Source: Candidatus Microthrix subdominans
Lineage (GTDB): Bacteria; Actinomycetota; Acidimicrobiia; Acidimicrobiales; Microtrichaceae
Reading direction: 5' to 3'
Assembly (NCBI GenBank): GCA_016719385.1
Contig: JADJZA010000001.1
Coordinates: 62,001 to 126,000, forward strand
Length of the DNA: 64,000 nucleotides
The position numbers and the translations under genes are program-made. Shown here piece after piece: positions 31,848-40,873 of the stretch. The notes below the pieces were generated by a model. It was given only the letters and a program-made list of their open reading frames with translations, was not told the origin of the DNA and ran no database searches. Positions within the stretch are counted from its first letter, which is position 1; every line of letters starts with the position of its first letter.

Positions 31848-32324
31848 GTGAGCACGTCCAGCCCCGATGAAGGCACCGAGACCCTGCCGAGCTCGCCGTT
31901 CAGCGAGCACGACACCCTGACCGCCGAGGAGGCGGCCAACCTGAGGGCCGATGAAGGCCTCAACCGGATGGTTCACCATTCCGACATGATCTACATCAAG
32001 GTCGGCGCAGTGCTGGCGGTGCTGACCGCCATCGAGATCGCGCTGCCCGAACTGCTCAACAACGGCAAGATCTACGGCCCGCTGCTGATCGCTTTGATGA
32101 TCATCAAGTTCGTCATGGTGGCCGGGTTCTTCATGCACCTCCGTTACGACGGCAAGGAGCTGAGCGGCCTGTTCTACGGCGGCGCCATCCTGGCGGTCAT
32201 CGTCTACGTGGCCGTCCTGTCGACGTTCTCGTTCTGGACGGACTCCGGCAACCAGAACTTCACCTCCCCGCCGCCGATCCAGACGACGGTGCCGCTGGAA
32301 GACCCGGCCGCCCCGGGCGGCTAG
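31848..32324 (+). CDS. ctaF: Cytochrome c oxidase subunit IV-like protein
   Basis: 158 residues with three membrane helices: 49-70 (YIKVGAVLAVLTAIEIAL), 76-97 (PLLIALMIIKFVMVAGFFMHLRYD) and 105-130. MVHHSDMIYIKV and FVMVAGFFMHLRYD are hallmarks of prokaryotic subunit IV (CyoD/CtaF-like). GTG start, 13 bases after ctaE. Pro/Thr-rich C-terminal tail. Ends the oxidase operon; the ABC genes beyond are on the other strand. Confidence 0.88.
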   Translation: MSTSSPDEGTETLPSSPFSEHDTLTAEEAANLRADEGLNRMVHHSDMIYIKVGAVLAVLTAIEIALPELLNNGKIYGPLLIALMIIKFVMVAGFFMHLRYDGKELSGLFYGGAILAVIVYVAVLSTFSFWTDSGNQNFTSPPPIQTTVPLEDPAAPGG

Positions 32325-32345
32325 CGAGCCCGGAGGGGCGGCGCT

Positions 32346-33071
32346 TCAGCCGTCCCAGCGGAACGTACGGGCGGCTACGAGTGGCGCGATGATGGCCCAT
32401 CCGGCCAGCACGCCCCAGAGCCAGCCGGTGGCGAAGCTCTCGGGACCCATCGTGGTCACGGTCAGGCCGGCCAGCGGAGCTGCGGGAAGAGCGTGTGCGA
32501 CCGCTGCAAGCGGCGCCGGGAACTTGTCGATCGGGACGACCATGCCCCCGATGAGCAACAGCACCAGATACAAGCTGTTGGTCGCTGCAAGGTTGGCCAG
32601 GGCGGGTAGGCGTCCGGCGAGAGCCAACCCGATCCCGGCAAAAGCTGCGGTGCCGAGGGCGAGTGCGACCAGTCCGAGCGGCCAGGTCGGGGGTGGGCGC
32701 CATCCGAGCGCAGCGCCCACCATCGCCAGCACGGCCACCTGACCGACCTCGATCGTGGCCACCGTCGCCACCTTGGCTGCCAACCAGCGACCCCTGCCCA
32801 GCGGGGTCGAGCCGAGCCGCTTGAGGACGCCGTAGTTGCGATCGAACCCGGTGCCGATCCCAAGGCTGACCATCGAGGTGGACATGACCGCCAGGGCCAT
32901 CGTCGCCGGCGTCAGGTAGTCGACCGCGTCGACCCCGTCGAAGCGCACGACATCGATCTGGGAAAAGAACACCAGGATGCCCAGTGGGATGCCCACCGAC
33001 ACGAGCAACTGTTCGCCCTGGCGCATCGCCAGGCTGAATTCGGCCCGCCACTGCGAGAGGAACGGCCTCAT
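32346..33071 (-). CDS. ABC-2 type transporter permease
   Basis: 241 residues with six hydrophobic segments (first about 23-40, then 55-75, 100-125, 133-155, 165-185, 215-232). MRPFLSQWRAEFSLAMRQGEQ is a typical cytoplasmic start of ABC-2 permeases, and GFDRNYGVLKRLGSTPLGR is the conserved coupling loop. Start overlaps the ATPase gene stop by four bases. Substrate unknown; export of a drug, lipid or heme-related compound is possible. Convergent with ctaF. Confidence 0.85.
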   Translation of the reverse strand: MRPFLSQWRAEFSLAMRQGEQLLVSVGIPLGILVFFSQIDVVRFDGVDAVDYLTPATMALAVMSTSMVSLGIGTGFDRNYGVLKRLGSTPLGRGRWLAAKVATVATIEVGQVAVLAMVGAALGWRPPPTWPLGLVALALGTAAFAGIGLALAGRLPALANLAATNSLYLVLLLIGGMVVPIDKFPAPLAAVAHALPAAPLAGLTVTTMGPESFATGWLWGVLAGWAIIAPLVAARTFRWDG

Positions 33072-34054
33072 CGGGACTCCTCGCCTGGAGCGGATCCCGA
33101 CGGATCCGGTACGGGCGGGTCGGACGCTCCCGGGGGCTGTCCTGCGTCGGTCACCTCGCCGGTCAGGCGAAGGAACACGTCATCGAGGCGTTTTCGGCCC
33201 GCCCGAAGATCGGCCAGGCTCACGTCCCAGTCCGCCAGGGCGGAGGTGAGCGTGGCGACGAGCCGGGGCGTGCCTGCCGCCGCTACGACGTACTCACCTC
33301 GGCTTGCCTCGGTGACGAGGGCGCCGAGGCGGCTGGACAGCTCGGCGGTGTCCAGGCCGGGGTCGGCACCGAAGCGCACCTCGTCACCCGATTCGAGGCG
33401 CAGGAGGTCGTCCGGGGTGCCAGAGGCGACCGCCACGCCCCGGTCGATGATCACGATGTGATCGGCCAGGCTTTGGGCCTCGTCCAGATCGTGGGTGCTC
33501 AGCACGACGGCAACCCCGTCGTCGCGCAGCTGCGCAATCAACGAACGGATCAGTAGTCGTCCTTCGAGGTCGACGCCGGCTGACGGCTCATCGAGAAAGG
33601 CGATCCGGGGCCGCCCGATCAGTGCGAGGGCAAGGGAGAGGCGCTGCTGTTCGCCGCCCGACAGCTTTCCCCAGGTTGAGCGGGCCCGATGGGCCAGGCC
33701 GACCTGCTCGAGCAGACGGGCAGGATCGAGCGGGTCGGGGTAGAAGCCGGCGAACTGCGCCAGCACGTCGCGGGGGCGCTGGTGGCGGGGAAGCCCCGCG
33801 CCCTGCAACATCACCCCGATGCGCTCGGTGAGGGCCTGGTGATCGGCCACCGGGTCCAACCCGTCGACCCGCACCTGGCCCGACGACGGCCGGCGGTATC
33901 CCTCGCAGCATTCGATCGTCGACGTCTTGCCCGCTCCGTTGGGTCCCAGAACGGCGGTGACGGCACCGAAGCCGGCGGTGAGCGACAGGCCGTTGACCGC
34001 GATGATTCTGCCGTAGCGGACCGTGAGGTCGTCGACCTCGACTGCGATTGTCAC
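33068..34054 (-). CDS. ABC transporter ATP-binding protein
   Basis: 328 residues. Walker A GPNGAGKTS, Q-loop in IGVMLQGAGLP, signature LSGGEQQRL, Walker B RIAFLDEPSAGVD and H-loop LSTHDLDEA, followed by a C-terminal domain typical of drug-type exporters (residues 225-305). GTG 34054 chosen (MTIAVEVDDLTVRYG); the frame continues upstream without similarity. Coupled to the permease gene downstream. Confidence 0.92.
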   Translation of the reverse strand: MTIAVEVDDLTVRYGRIIAVNGLSLTAGFGAVTAVLGPNGAGKTSTIECCEGYRRPSSGQVRVDGLDPVADHQALTERIGVMLQGAGLPRHQRPRDVLAQFAGFYPDPLDPARLLEQVGLAHRARSTWGKLSGGEQQRLSLALALIGRPRIAFLDEPSAGVDLEGRLLIRSLIAQLRDDGVAVVLSTHDLDEAQSLADHIVIIDRGVAVASGTPDDLLRLESGDEVRFGADPGLDTAELSSRLGALVTEASRGEYVVAAAGTPRLVATLTSALADWDVSLADLRAGRKRLDDVFLRLTGEVTDAGQPPGASDPPVPDPSGSAPGEESR

Positions 34055-34103
34055 GATCGCTGACGTTACTGCCGGCCGCCGAGGGACCGGCAGCCGGCTC
34101 CCG

Positions 34104-35228
34104 TCAGTCGGTCGGCAGCTGGAAGCGACCGAAGAACTCCCACATGGCGGCCGAGGCGTCCAAGTTGGTCGTGGTCGGCCCCATGATGGCGCCGAGCTGA
34201 GCGTTGAGCTCGCTGCCGGGCCAGGTGTGGCCGCCGCCCTCGACGATGTCGAAGACGACGTCGGCGTCCTTCGGGCAGTCATAGGTTCGCCGCACAACGT
34301 CGTCTTCGATCCGGTCATCGATGAAGTCGTCCTCACAGCCGTTGCGGACGGCCCATTCGTCAACCGACTGCGGATAGCCCTCGCCCTGCAGGTCCGCCTC
34401 TGGCACGTTGGAGACGTCGGCGTCGCCGCTGAGTAAACCTCCGAGGTTGCCCACCCCGCCGTTGAACAACAGGATCGGGTCGGCGGTGCCGTGGAAGGCC
34501 AACACCGGCACCGGACGGTTGGTGGAGTCGCAGGTCGCCATGACCCCGGCCACCGGAGCGACGGCAGCGAAGCGGTCGGGGTAGGCGCAGGCGATCGCCG
34601 AGGTCATCATGGCGCCGTTGGACAGCCCAGTGGCATACACCCGGGAGGTGTCGATGCACTGCTCAGCACCGATGGTATCCAACATGTCGCCGACGAAGGC
34701 CATGTCGGGGTTGGCTGCGGGGTCGGGGGCGATATCCCAGCTGATCGGATTGCCCCGCCCGTTGGGGACGACGGTGATGAACCCTTCCTCGGTCCCCAGC
34801 TCGGGCAACCTGCTGGCCTTGGCCGCCAGCTCGGCACCTTCCATCAGGCCGTGAAAGTCGAAGACGACCGGCGCCGGCGCCTCGTCGGTGCCATCGGGAA
34901 CGGTCAGCAGGTAGTAGCGCTCCTCGCCTGCCACCTCCATCGTGGTCTTCGCTGCCTTGACCGCAGGGTGCGGGCCCGAGTCGCACCCTGCCGACGGCGT
35001 GGCCGCTCCGGGTTCGGCCACGTCCTTGGACCCGCCTTGTGCGTCGTCCGCCTTCGAGTCGCGTCCGGCGGCCGCTGTCTCGTCCATCGGCTTGGCGGTG
35101 GTCTCGCCGTCTCCCGAACACGAGGCCATCAGCACCAGCGCCACGGCGGCCGTCGCAGCTCGACCGACGGGGACACAGCGACCGACCGAACGGCGCGACG
35201 GACCGGTTGACTTCGACCTCGACAACAT
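34104..35228 (-). CDS. Secreted esterase lipoprotein, PHB depolymerase/LpqC-like
   Basis: 374 residues. Lipoprotein signal (ALVLMASC), an acidic linker, then an alpha/beta hydrolase of the poly(3-hydroxybutyrate) depolymerase/feruloyl esterase type: nucleophile Ser in ATGLSNGAMM, Asp in FHGTADPIL and His in EGGGHTWPG, with oxyanion region VVFDFHGLMEGAE. Acts outside the membrane on an ester substrate; which ester cannot be told. Monocistronic, divergent from the HAD gene at 35272 with a 43-base gap. Confidence 0.85.
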   Translation of the reverse strand: MLSRSKSTGPSRRSVGRCVPVGRAATAAVALVLMASCSGDGETTAKPMDETAAAGRDSKADDAQGGSKDVAEPGAATPSAGCDSGPHPAVKAAKTTMEVAGEERYYLLTVPDGTDEAPAPVVFDFHGLMEGAELAAKASRLPELGTEEGFITVVPNGRGNPISWDIAPDPAANPDMAFVGDMLDTIGAEQCIDTSRVYATGLSNGAMMTSAIACAYPDRFAAVAPVAGVMATCDSTNRPVPVLAFHGTADPILLFNGGVGNLGGLLSGDADVSNVPEADLQGEGYPQSVDEWAVRNGCEDDFIDDRIEDDVVRRTYDCPKDADVVFDIVEGGGHTWPGSELNAQLGAIMGPTTTNLDASAAMWEFFGRFQLPTD

Positions 35229-35271
35229 GGCTCACAGCGTAGGGGGAGACCTCCTCCCATAACGTGAGCGG

Positions 35272-35976
35272 ATGCAGCACGAGTCCATGGTTCCCAGAAT
35301 CGCACCTTCGCTCGGCCCTCTCGACGGAGCCATCGTGTTGCTCGACGTGGACGGCACACTGGTCGACTCGGCGCCGGCGATCACCTGGTGCCTGGCCCGG
35401 GCCATCGAGTCGGTCGGCCTGGACGCGCCCCCGGTCGACGTGTTGGCGGCCGACATCGGCCCCCCGCTCGAGGACACGCTGGCCGCCCACGGTGTCGCCC
35501 CGGCGGGCTTTGAGACGGCCAAGGCGACCTACCGCAGTTGCTATGCCACCGAGGGTTTGGCGCGCAGCGTGCTGTACCCGGGCATCGTCGAGGCCCTGTC
35601 CAACCTGCGTAGCGGCGGGGCTCGCCTGGCGACGGCCACGTCGAAGCGGGTGGCGATGGCCACCGATGTGTGCCGCCACCTGGGCATCGCTGACTACTTC
35701 GAGGTGATCGGCGGCGCCGGCGAGTTCGATCGGCTGCACAAGCCCGAGATCCTCGGCTGGACGCTGGAGCGGATGGGAGGGGAAGCACCGGGCCGCACAG
35801 CGATGGTCGGCGATCGCCGCTACGACGTGGCCGGGGCGCTGGCCCTCGGCCTGCCCGCCGTCGGCGTCGGGTGGGGATACGGCACCAGCGACGAGCTGGT
35901 CGCTGCCGGCGCAGCCATGGTGCTCGATGCCCCGGAGCAGCTTCCCGCCGCCCTGGCGACCGTCCTCACCGGCTGA
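35272..35976 (+). CDS. HAD-family phosphatase, phosphoglycolate phosphatase-like
   Basis: 234 residues with motif I LLDVDGTLVDS, a helical cap, motif II TATSKR, Lys in LHKPEILG and motif IV MVGDRRYDVAGA. This is the Gph subgroup; the late VGVGWGYGTSDEL fits. In-frame ATG at 35287 is an alternative start. Eighteen bases before serS, so it may share its transcript. Confidence 0.85.
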   Translation: MQHESMVPRIAPSLGPLDGAIVLLDVDGTLVDSAPAITWCLARAIESVGLDAPPVDVLAADIGPPLEDTLAAHGVAPAGFETAKATYRSCYATEGLARSVLYPGIVEALSNLRSGGARLATATSKRVAMATDVCRHLGIADYFEVIGGAGEFDRLHKPEILGWTLERMGGEAPGRTAMVGDRRYDVAGALALGLPAVGVGWGYGTSDELVAAGAAMVLDAPEQLPAALATVLTG

Positions 35977-35994
35977 GCCACTACCGTCTCGGTC

Positions 35995-37287
35995 ATGCTG
36001 GACGTCCGCTCACTTCGTAACGATCTCGACGGCGTGACCGCGGCGTTGGCCCGTCGGCGCGACGAGTCACTGGGAGCAGAGGTGGCCACCGCAGCGGCGC
36101 TCGATGCCGAGGTTCGCGCCCTCAACACCGAGCGGGACCAGCTCCGTAGCCGGATCAACGCGCTGTCACAGCAGGTTGGTGCGCTCTTCCGCGACGGCCG
36201 GCGCGAGGAGGCCGAGGGGCTCCAGGCGAAGAGTCGTGCGCTGGGCGACCGCGAGCGGGAGCTCGACTCGGCGGCCGAGACCAAGGCGACCGAGCTGCGG
36301 TCCCTGTTGCTGGTCATCCCCAACGTCCCCCATCCCGACGCCCCCGACGGTGCCTCCGACGGCGACAATCCGGTGCTCACCAGCGGCGGTCCAGCGATCG
36401 ACAGCTACGGCGAGGCCCAGCGGGTGCCCCACTGGGACATCGGGGCCACGCTGGGCATCTTGGACACCGAACGGGCCACCAAGTTGAGCGGCGCCATGTT
36501 CAGCCTGCTTCGCGGCCCAGGCGCCACGCTCAGCCGGGCGCTCACCCAGTACGGGCTCGACCTCAACGCCGATGCCTTCATCGAGGTCCGTCCGCCGTCG
36601 CTGGTCACCTCCGAAACGCTCACCGCCACCGGTCAGCTGCCCAAGTTCGCCGACGACGCCTATCACATGGAGCGCGACGACCTGTGGGCGATCCCCACCG
36701 GCGAGGTGCCGCTCACCTCGATGCACCGCGACGAGACGCTGGCCGAGGCCGCGCTGCCGATCCGCTACATGACCGCCACGCCGTGTTACCGCCGCGAGGC
36801 GGGATCGGCCGGCCGCGACACCCGGGGCATGCTGCGCAGCCACGAGTTCGACAAGGTCGAGATCCTGGCGCTGACCACCCCCGAGCAGGCGCCCGCCATG
36901 TTCGACGAGCTGCTCGCCCGCGCCCTGGCCGGCATCGCCGGGTTGGGATTGACGTGGCGCACGGTCGACATCTGCACCGGTGACCTGGGCCAGAGCCACC
37001 ATCGCAGCATCGACATCGAGGTGTATGCGCCGGGTGCCGACGCCTGGCTGGAGGTGTCCTCGGTGTCGTGGTTCTCCGACTACCAGGCCCGTCGCGCCAA
37101 CGTCCGCTACAAGGCCGAGGGCGGCAGCGGCACCCAGCTGGTGCACACCCTCAACGGCTCGGCGATGGCGGTCCCGCGGGTGTGGGCGGCGATCCTGGAG
37201 GCCTACCGTCAGGAAGACGGCTCGGTGCGCGTGCCCGAGCCACTGCTGCAGTACATGCGGGGCATGACGACGATCGAGGCGCCCTAA
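35995..37287 (+). CDS. serS: Seryl-tRNA synthetase
   Basis: Charges tRNA-Ser. 430 residues: an N-terminal coiled-coil arm (about 30-110, with RDQLRSRINALSQQVG) and a class II catalytic domain with motif 2 CYRREAGSAGRDTRGM, LRSHEFDKVE and motif 3 LVHTLNGSAMAVPRVWAAIL. The usual FxRxHQF and GLAVxR positions read SHEF and AMAVPR, mild deviations. Overlaps the convergent maf gene by four bases. Confidence 0.95.
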   Translation: MLDVRSLRNDLDGVTAALARRRDESLGAEVATAAALDAEVRALNTERDQLRSRINALSQQVGALFRDGRREEAEGLQAKSRALGDRERELDSAAETKATELRSLLLVIPNVPHPDAPDGASDGDNPVLTSGGPAIDSYGEAQRVPHWDIGATLGILDTERATKLSGAMFSLLRGPGATLSRALTQYGLDLNADAFIEVRPPSLVTSETLTATGQLPKFADDAYHMERDDLWAIPTGEVPLTSMHRDETLAEAALPIRYMTATPCYRREAGSAGRDTRGMLRSHEFDKVEILALTTPEQAPAMFDELLARALAGIAGLGLTWRTVDICTGDLGQSHHRSIDIEVYAPGADAWLEVSSVSWFSDYQARRANVRYKAEGGSGTQLVHTLNGSAMAVPRVWAAILEAYRQEDGSVRVPEPLLQYMRGMTTIEAP

Positions 37288-37889
37288 CGGGTTGAGCGCT
37301 CCGCCCGGCGTTCGATGCCGGCGCCGTCCAACAGGCGGAGGGTCCAGCTGAGGTCGAGGCCGATCACCGTGTCGCGGCGGCCTTCCAGGCGCTGGATCAG
37401 TACCCCGCCGGCATCTTGGATGGCGTAGGCGCCCGCCTTGTCCATCGGCTCGCCGGTGGCGACGTAGCCGGCGATTTCAGCGTTGCCCAGCGTTCGGAAG
37501 CTGATCCGGGCGATCGAGAGGGCGCTGGCCCGCGTCGAGATCGCCCCGGCATGGTCGCGCCCGACGAGCGCTTGGGCGCTGAGCACGCGGTGGGTGCGGC
37601 CCGACAACCGTGCCAACATGTCGGCCGCCTCGGCGGGGTTGCCCGGCTTGCCCAGCAGCGTGTCGCCGAGCACGACGACCGTGTCGGCGCCCAGCGACAC
37701 CTCGTCGGCCTGCACGTCGGCTCCGGCCTTCTCGAAGGCCAGGCGCGTGACGTAGGCGTCGGGCGACTCGTCCGCGTGCGGGGTTTCGTCGACGTTGGGG
37801 GGCCGCACTTCGGGGTGCAGGCCCAGCTCGGCCAGCAGTTCCCGGCGGCGGCGCGAAGCGCTGGCCAGCACCAGCCTGGGGTCGTTCAT
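37284..37889 (-). CDS. maf: Maf-like nucleoside triphosphate pyrophosphatase
   Basis: 201 residues. LVLASASRRRRELL start, DETPHADESP, catalytic Asp region SLGADTVVVLGDTLLGKP, and DKAGAYAIQDAGGVLIQRLEG-type end (KAGAYAIQDAG). Hydrolyses non-canonical or pyrimidine NTPs; in some bacteria linked to septum control. Follows the dus gene by three bases on the minus strand. Confidence 0.92.
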   Translation of the reverse strand: MNDPRLVLASASRRRRELLAELGLHPEVRPPNVDETPHADESPDAYVTRLAFEKAGADVQADEVSLGADTVVVLGDTLLGKPGNPAEAADMLARLSGRTHRVLSAQALVGRDHAGAISTRASALSIARISFRTLGNAEIAGYVATGEPMDKAGAYAIQDAGGVLIQRLEGRRDTVIGLDLSWTLRLLDGAGIERRAERSTR

Positions 37890-37892
37890 CGG

Positions 37893-39143
37893 TCAGCCTC
37901 CTGAACTGAAAGCTTCGGCTGCGGGGTCGAGGCGTGGGTCGTCATCGGGGTCGCCCAGCCACCCGTCGGGGAGGGCCACCCGGCGGGGACCCCCGGAATG
38001 GGAGCGCACCAGCCGTTCGTTGCCCACCAACAGCTCGGCGTCGGGGTCGAGGCCGGCGAGCAGCAACTCGACCTCGGTCAGCGAGGTCACCAGCGAGGCC
38101 GCCCGCCGGACGTCGCCGCCCACCGGGTAGCCCTTCAGGTACCAGCTGAGGTGCTTGCGGAAGGCGGTGATCGCCCGGGTTTCGGGACTCTGGGGAATGG
38201 CGGAGCGGCGGGCGGCCGCCCGGCTGCGGCGGGGTGGGAGGGCCTCGTGGGCGCCCCGCCAGGCCACCGCCTCCCGGGCGTGCTCCCACGCGGTGGCGGA
38301 CACCTCGCGCAGCGTCGGCGGCGGCGGCACCTCGTGGCCATCGAAGACGGCGCGCAGGTCGGAGAACAGCCACGGCTTGCCCAGACAACCCCGGCCGATC
38401 ACCACGCCGGCACAGCCGGTTCGGTCGATCATGTCGATGGCGTCGGACGCCTCGAAGATGTCGCCGTTGCCCAGCACGGGCACGTCGAGCGCCGACACCA
38501 GCTCCCCGATCGCGTCCCAGCGCGCCGATGGGGCATAGAGCTGCTCGGCGGTGCGGGCGTGGAGCGCCACCCAGGCGCTGCCCTCATCCTGAGCGATGTG
38601 GCCGGCGTCGAGGTAGGTGAGGTGGTCGTCGTCGATACCCATCCGAAACTTGACCGTCACCGGAATGTCGCCGGCGGCGGCGACGGCCGAGCGGATCATG
38701 CGGGCGAACAGCGGCCGCTTGAACGGCAGCGCCGCGCCACCGCCCAAGCGGGTCACTTTGGGTGCCGGGCAGCCGAAGTTGAGGTCGAGGTGGTCGAGTG
38801 GGCGGCTGTCGACCAGAAAACGGACCGCCTCGCCCAGGTAGTAGGGGTCGGTGCCGTACAGCTGCAGCGACCGCAGCGGTTCGGACGGATGATGGTCGAG
38901 CATCGCCAGGGTGGGCGCGTGGCGTTCGACGATCGCCCGGGCGGTCACCATCTCGTTGACGCACAGTGGAGCCCCCCGGCGGGAACAGACGACGCGGTAG
39001 GGGGTGTCGGTCACGCCGGCCATCGGTGCCAGCACCACCGGCGGCCAGATCCGGTGTGTGCCCAGTGAGAGCGGGGTCGCGCCTCCGGCCGGACCGGCGC
39101 CCACGGGGGCGCTGAGGACGGGCGCTAGGGCGGCGTTCACCAC
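37893..39143 (-). CDS. dusB: tRNA-dihydrouridine synthase
   Basis: FMN enzyme reducing uridines in tRNA. 416 residues: VVLAPMAGVTDTPYR, NEMVTARAIV, LDLNFGCPAPKVTRLGGGAAL with the catalytic Cys, VTVKFRMGID, and GIVIGRGCLGKPW-like FMN-phosphate region (VVIGRGCLGKPWLF). The C-terminal helical domain ends with a Gly/Asp-rich tail. Assigned to the DusB subgroup by overall pattern. Confidence 0.92.
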   Translation of the reverse strand: MVNAALAPVLSAPVGAGPAGGATPLSLGTHRIWPPVVLAPMAGVTDTPYRVVCSRRGAPLCVNEMVTARAIVERHAPTLAMLDHHPSEPLRSLQLYGTDPYYLGEAVRFLVDSRPLDHLDLNFGCPAPKVTRLGGGAALPFKRPLFARMIRSAVAAAGDIPVTVKFRMGIDDDHLTYLDAGHIAQDEGSAWVALHARTAEQLYAPSARWDAIGELVSALDVPVLGNGDIFEASDAIDMIDRTGCAGVVIGRGCLGKPWLFSDLRAVFDGHEVPPPPTLREVSATAWEHAREAVAWRGAHEALPPRRSRAAARRSAIPQSPETRAITAFRKHLSWYLKGYPVGGDVRRAASLVTSLTEVELLLAGLDPDAELLVGNERLVRSHSGGPRRVALPDGWLGDPDDDPRLDPAAEAFSSGG

Positions 39144-39223
39144 ACCAGTATGGCGGCGGCTGCGGGCCCGACCCCATGCCGCGCGGCTCCACCGGGCGGC
39201 GGCCGGTGGGCAAGACTGGGCAG

Positions 39224-39880
39224 ATGGCCCCCTCCGACCCGGTTGTCGACCCCATCTCGTCCCGACTCGACTACGACGTCGGCGAGCTCAGACGAGCCGA
39301 GTTGGCGGCGGACCCGGTCGCCCAGCTGCGCCGTTGGTTGGACGATGCGGGTCGGGCGGAGGTCCCCGAGCCCAACGCGATGGCCGTCGCCACGGTGGAT
39401 GCGGATGGTCGCCCTCGCGTCCGCAACGTACTTCTGCGCAACCTGGACGAGGCGGGCCTCGTGTTCTACTCCAACCGGCTGAGCGCCAAGGGCCAGGCGA
39501 TCGACGCCAACCCGGTGGCCAGTGCGCTGTTCAGCTGGCTGGGCCTGCAACGTCAGGCACGGGTCGACGCCGACGTCGAGGTGATCGACGGCGACCTTGC
39601 GGACACCTACTGGGCCAACAGGCCCCAGGGCAGCCAAATTGCTTCGGCGGCGTCGCCGCAGGGTGAAGTCGTTGCCGACCGGGCCGAGCTCGAGGCGCTG
39701 GTCGAGCGCTACGAGCGCGACGCTGAAGGTTTGGACATCCCTCGGCCCGAGCACTGGGTTGGCTACCGGCTGGTGCCCCACACCTTCGAGTTCTGGCAGG
39801 GGCGTCGTGCCCGGCTGCACGACCGGTTTCGTTACCGGTTGACCGGTGGCTCCTGGGAGATCGACCGGCTGGCACCCTGA
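39224..39880 (+). CDS. pdxH: Pyridoxamine 5'-phosphate oxidase
   Basis: Last step of pyridoxal phosphate synthesis and salvage, FMN dependent. 218 residues from ATG 39224 (the frame is open 16 codons further up without similarity). LDYDVGELRRAEL, DPVAQLRRWLDDA, NAMAVATVD, VRNVLLRNLDEAGLVFYSN, and an end HDRFRYRL...WEIDRLAP characteristic of PdxH. Its 3' end overlaps the convergent CcdA gene by 49 bases. Confidence 0.92.
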   Translation: MAPSDPVVDPISSRLDYDVGELRRAELAADPVAQLRRWLDDAGRAEVPEPNAMAVATVDADGRPRVRNVLLRNLDEAGLVFYSNRLSAKGQAIDANPVASALFSWLGLQRQARVDADVEVIDGDLADTYWANRPQGSQIASAASPQGEVVADRAELEALVERYERDAEGLDIPRPEHWVGYRLVPHTFEFWQGRRARLHDRFRYRLTGGSWEIDRLAP

Positions 39881-40845
39881 TCGGGGTTCGTCGCCGCGGT
39901 CACTCCGCCCGCTGCGGCGTCGGCGTGAGCAGCTGCGGTGGGCGGCCCGTCGGGGCTTGAGCGGTCGGAAGGAGTGCCGTCGCTCCCGGTGCGGTCCCGA
40001 CGAATGCGGGCGGCCATCACCCAACCGATGGCGGCCACGACGAGCGCCCCGCTCACCCAGCCCAGCGTGGCCTGGTGGGTCACCACCCAGGTCTGCACGC
40101 TGCCCTGCCAGCTCTGAGCGGTCACGCTGAGGCCACCGTCGATGCGATCGCCCCGGGTGATGCGGTACTCCGTCCAGCCGTAGTAGCCGACGAACAGCCC
40201 GGCGAGGATCAGTAGGCCGCCCGAGATTCGGTGGATCCAGGGCAGCACCCGGCGCATGTTGCGGACGATCGACGTGCGGCCCAGGGCGACGGCCATCGTC
40301 AGCACCGCCAACAGCAGGCCCATGCCCAGCCCGAAGGTGGCCACCGTCAGCCCGGCGGCCAACGGGCTGGAGTTCTCCAGCGTCGAGGTCAGCACGCCGG
40401 CGAACAGGGGCAGGGTGCAGCTGAGCGAGGCCACCGCATAGCTGATGCCGTAGAGGAACATCGAGGACAGCTGCCGGTCGCCCACCGACAACTCCAGGCG
40501 GGGAACGCCGATCGTCGGCTCGTAACCGGCCAGCATGGCCACCCCCAGCCCGATGACCAGTATGCCGATGCCGATCGTGATGAACGGCAGGTTGGGCTGG
40601 AGGAAGGTGCGGATCGAGCCCCACAGCAGCCCCATCGTGCCGAAGACCACCAGGAACCCGGCGGTCATCGCCCCGGAGACCTTGAGCGCCCGCCCGATGG
40701 CGGTGGCGGTGGACGCTTGGGCACCGTCCTCGCCGTCATCGAGGCCCAGGTAGTACGTGAGGTAGGTGGGCAACAGTGCAAAGCCGCACGGGTTGACCGT
40801 GGCGGCCATGCCGGTGGCGAAAGCCCAGGCCAGAGGGGCGTCCAT
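39832..40845 (-). CDS. ccdA: CcdA/DsbD-type transmembrane thiol transporter
   Basis: Carries reducing equivalents across the membrane for cytochrome c maturation or thioredoxin-like partners. 337 residues from ATG 40845; six core helices with the redox cysteines in ATVNPCGFALLPTYL and ASLSCTLPLFAGV, and extra helices plus an Ala/Asp-rich tail at the C-terminus. It lies 28 bases after the TlpA-like gene, a standard pairing. Confidence 0.9.
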   Translation of the reverse strand: MDAPLAWAFATGMAATVNPCGFALLPTYLTYYLGLDDGEDGAQASTATAIGRALKVSGAMTAGFLVVFGTMGLLWGSIRTFLQPNLPFITIGIGILVIGLGVAMLAGYEPTIGVPRLELSVGDRQLSSMFLYGISYAVASLSCTLPLFAGVLTSTLENSSPLAAGLTVATFGLGMGLLLAVLTMAVALGRTSIVRNMRRVLPWIHRISGGLLILAGLFVGYYGWTEYRITRGDRIDGGLSVTAQSWQGSVQTWVVTHQATLGWVSGALVVAAIGWVMAARIRRDRTGSDGTPSDRSSPDGPPTAAAHADAAAGGVTAATNPDQGASRSISQEPPVNR

Positions 40846-40873
40846 CAGCGCCGCCGAGGGACGTGGGGAGCGG

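Noticed and set aside
34055..34363. N-terminal extension of the ABC ATPase by 103 codons
   Set aside because: The extension is antisense to the end of the esterase gene and is Ser/Thr/Pro-rich without similarity; GTG 34054 gives the normal start just before the first strand.
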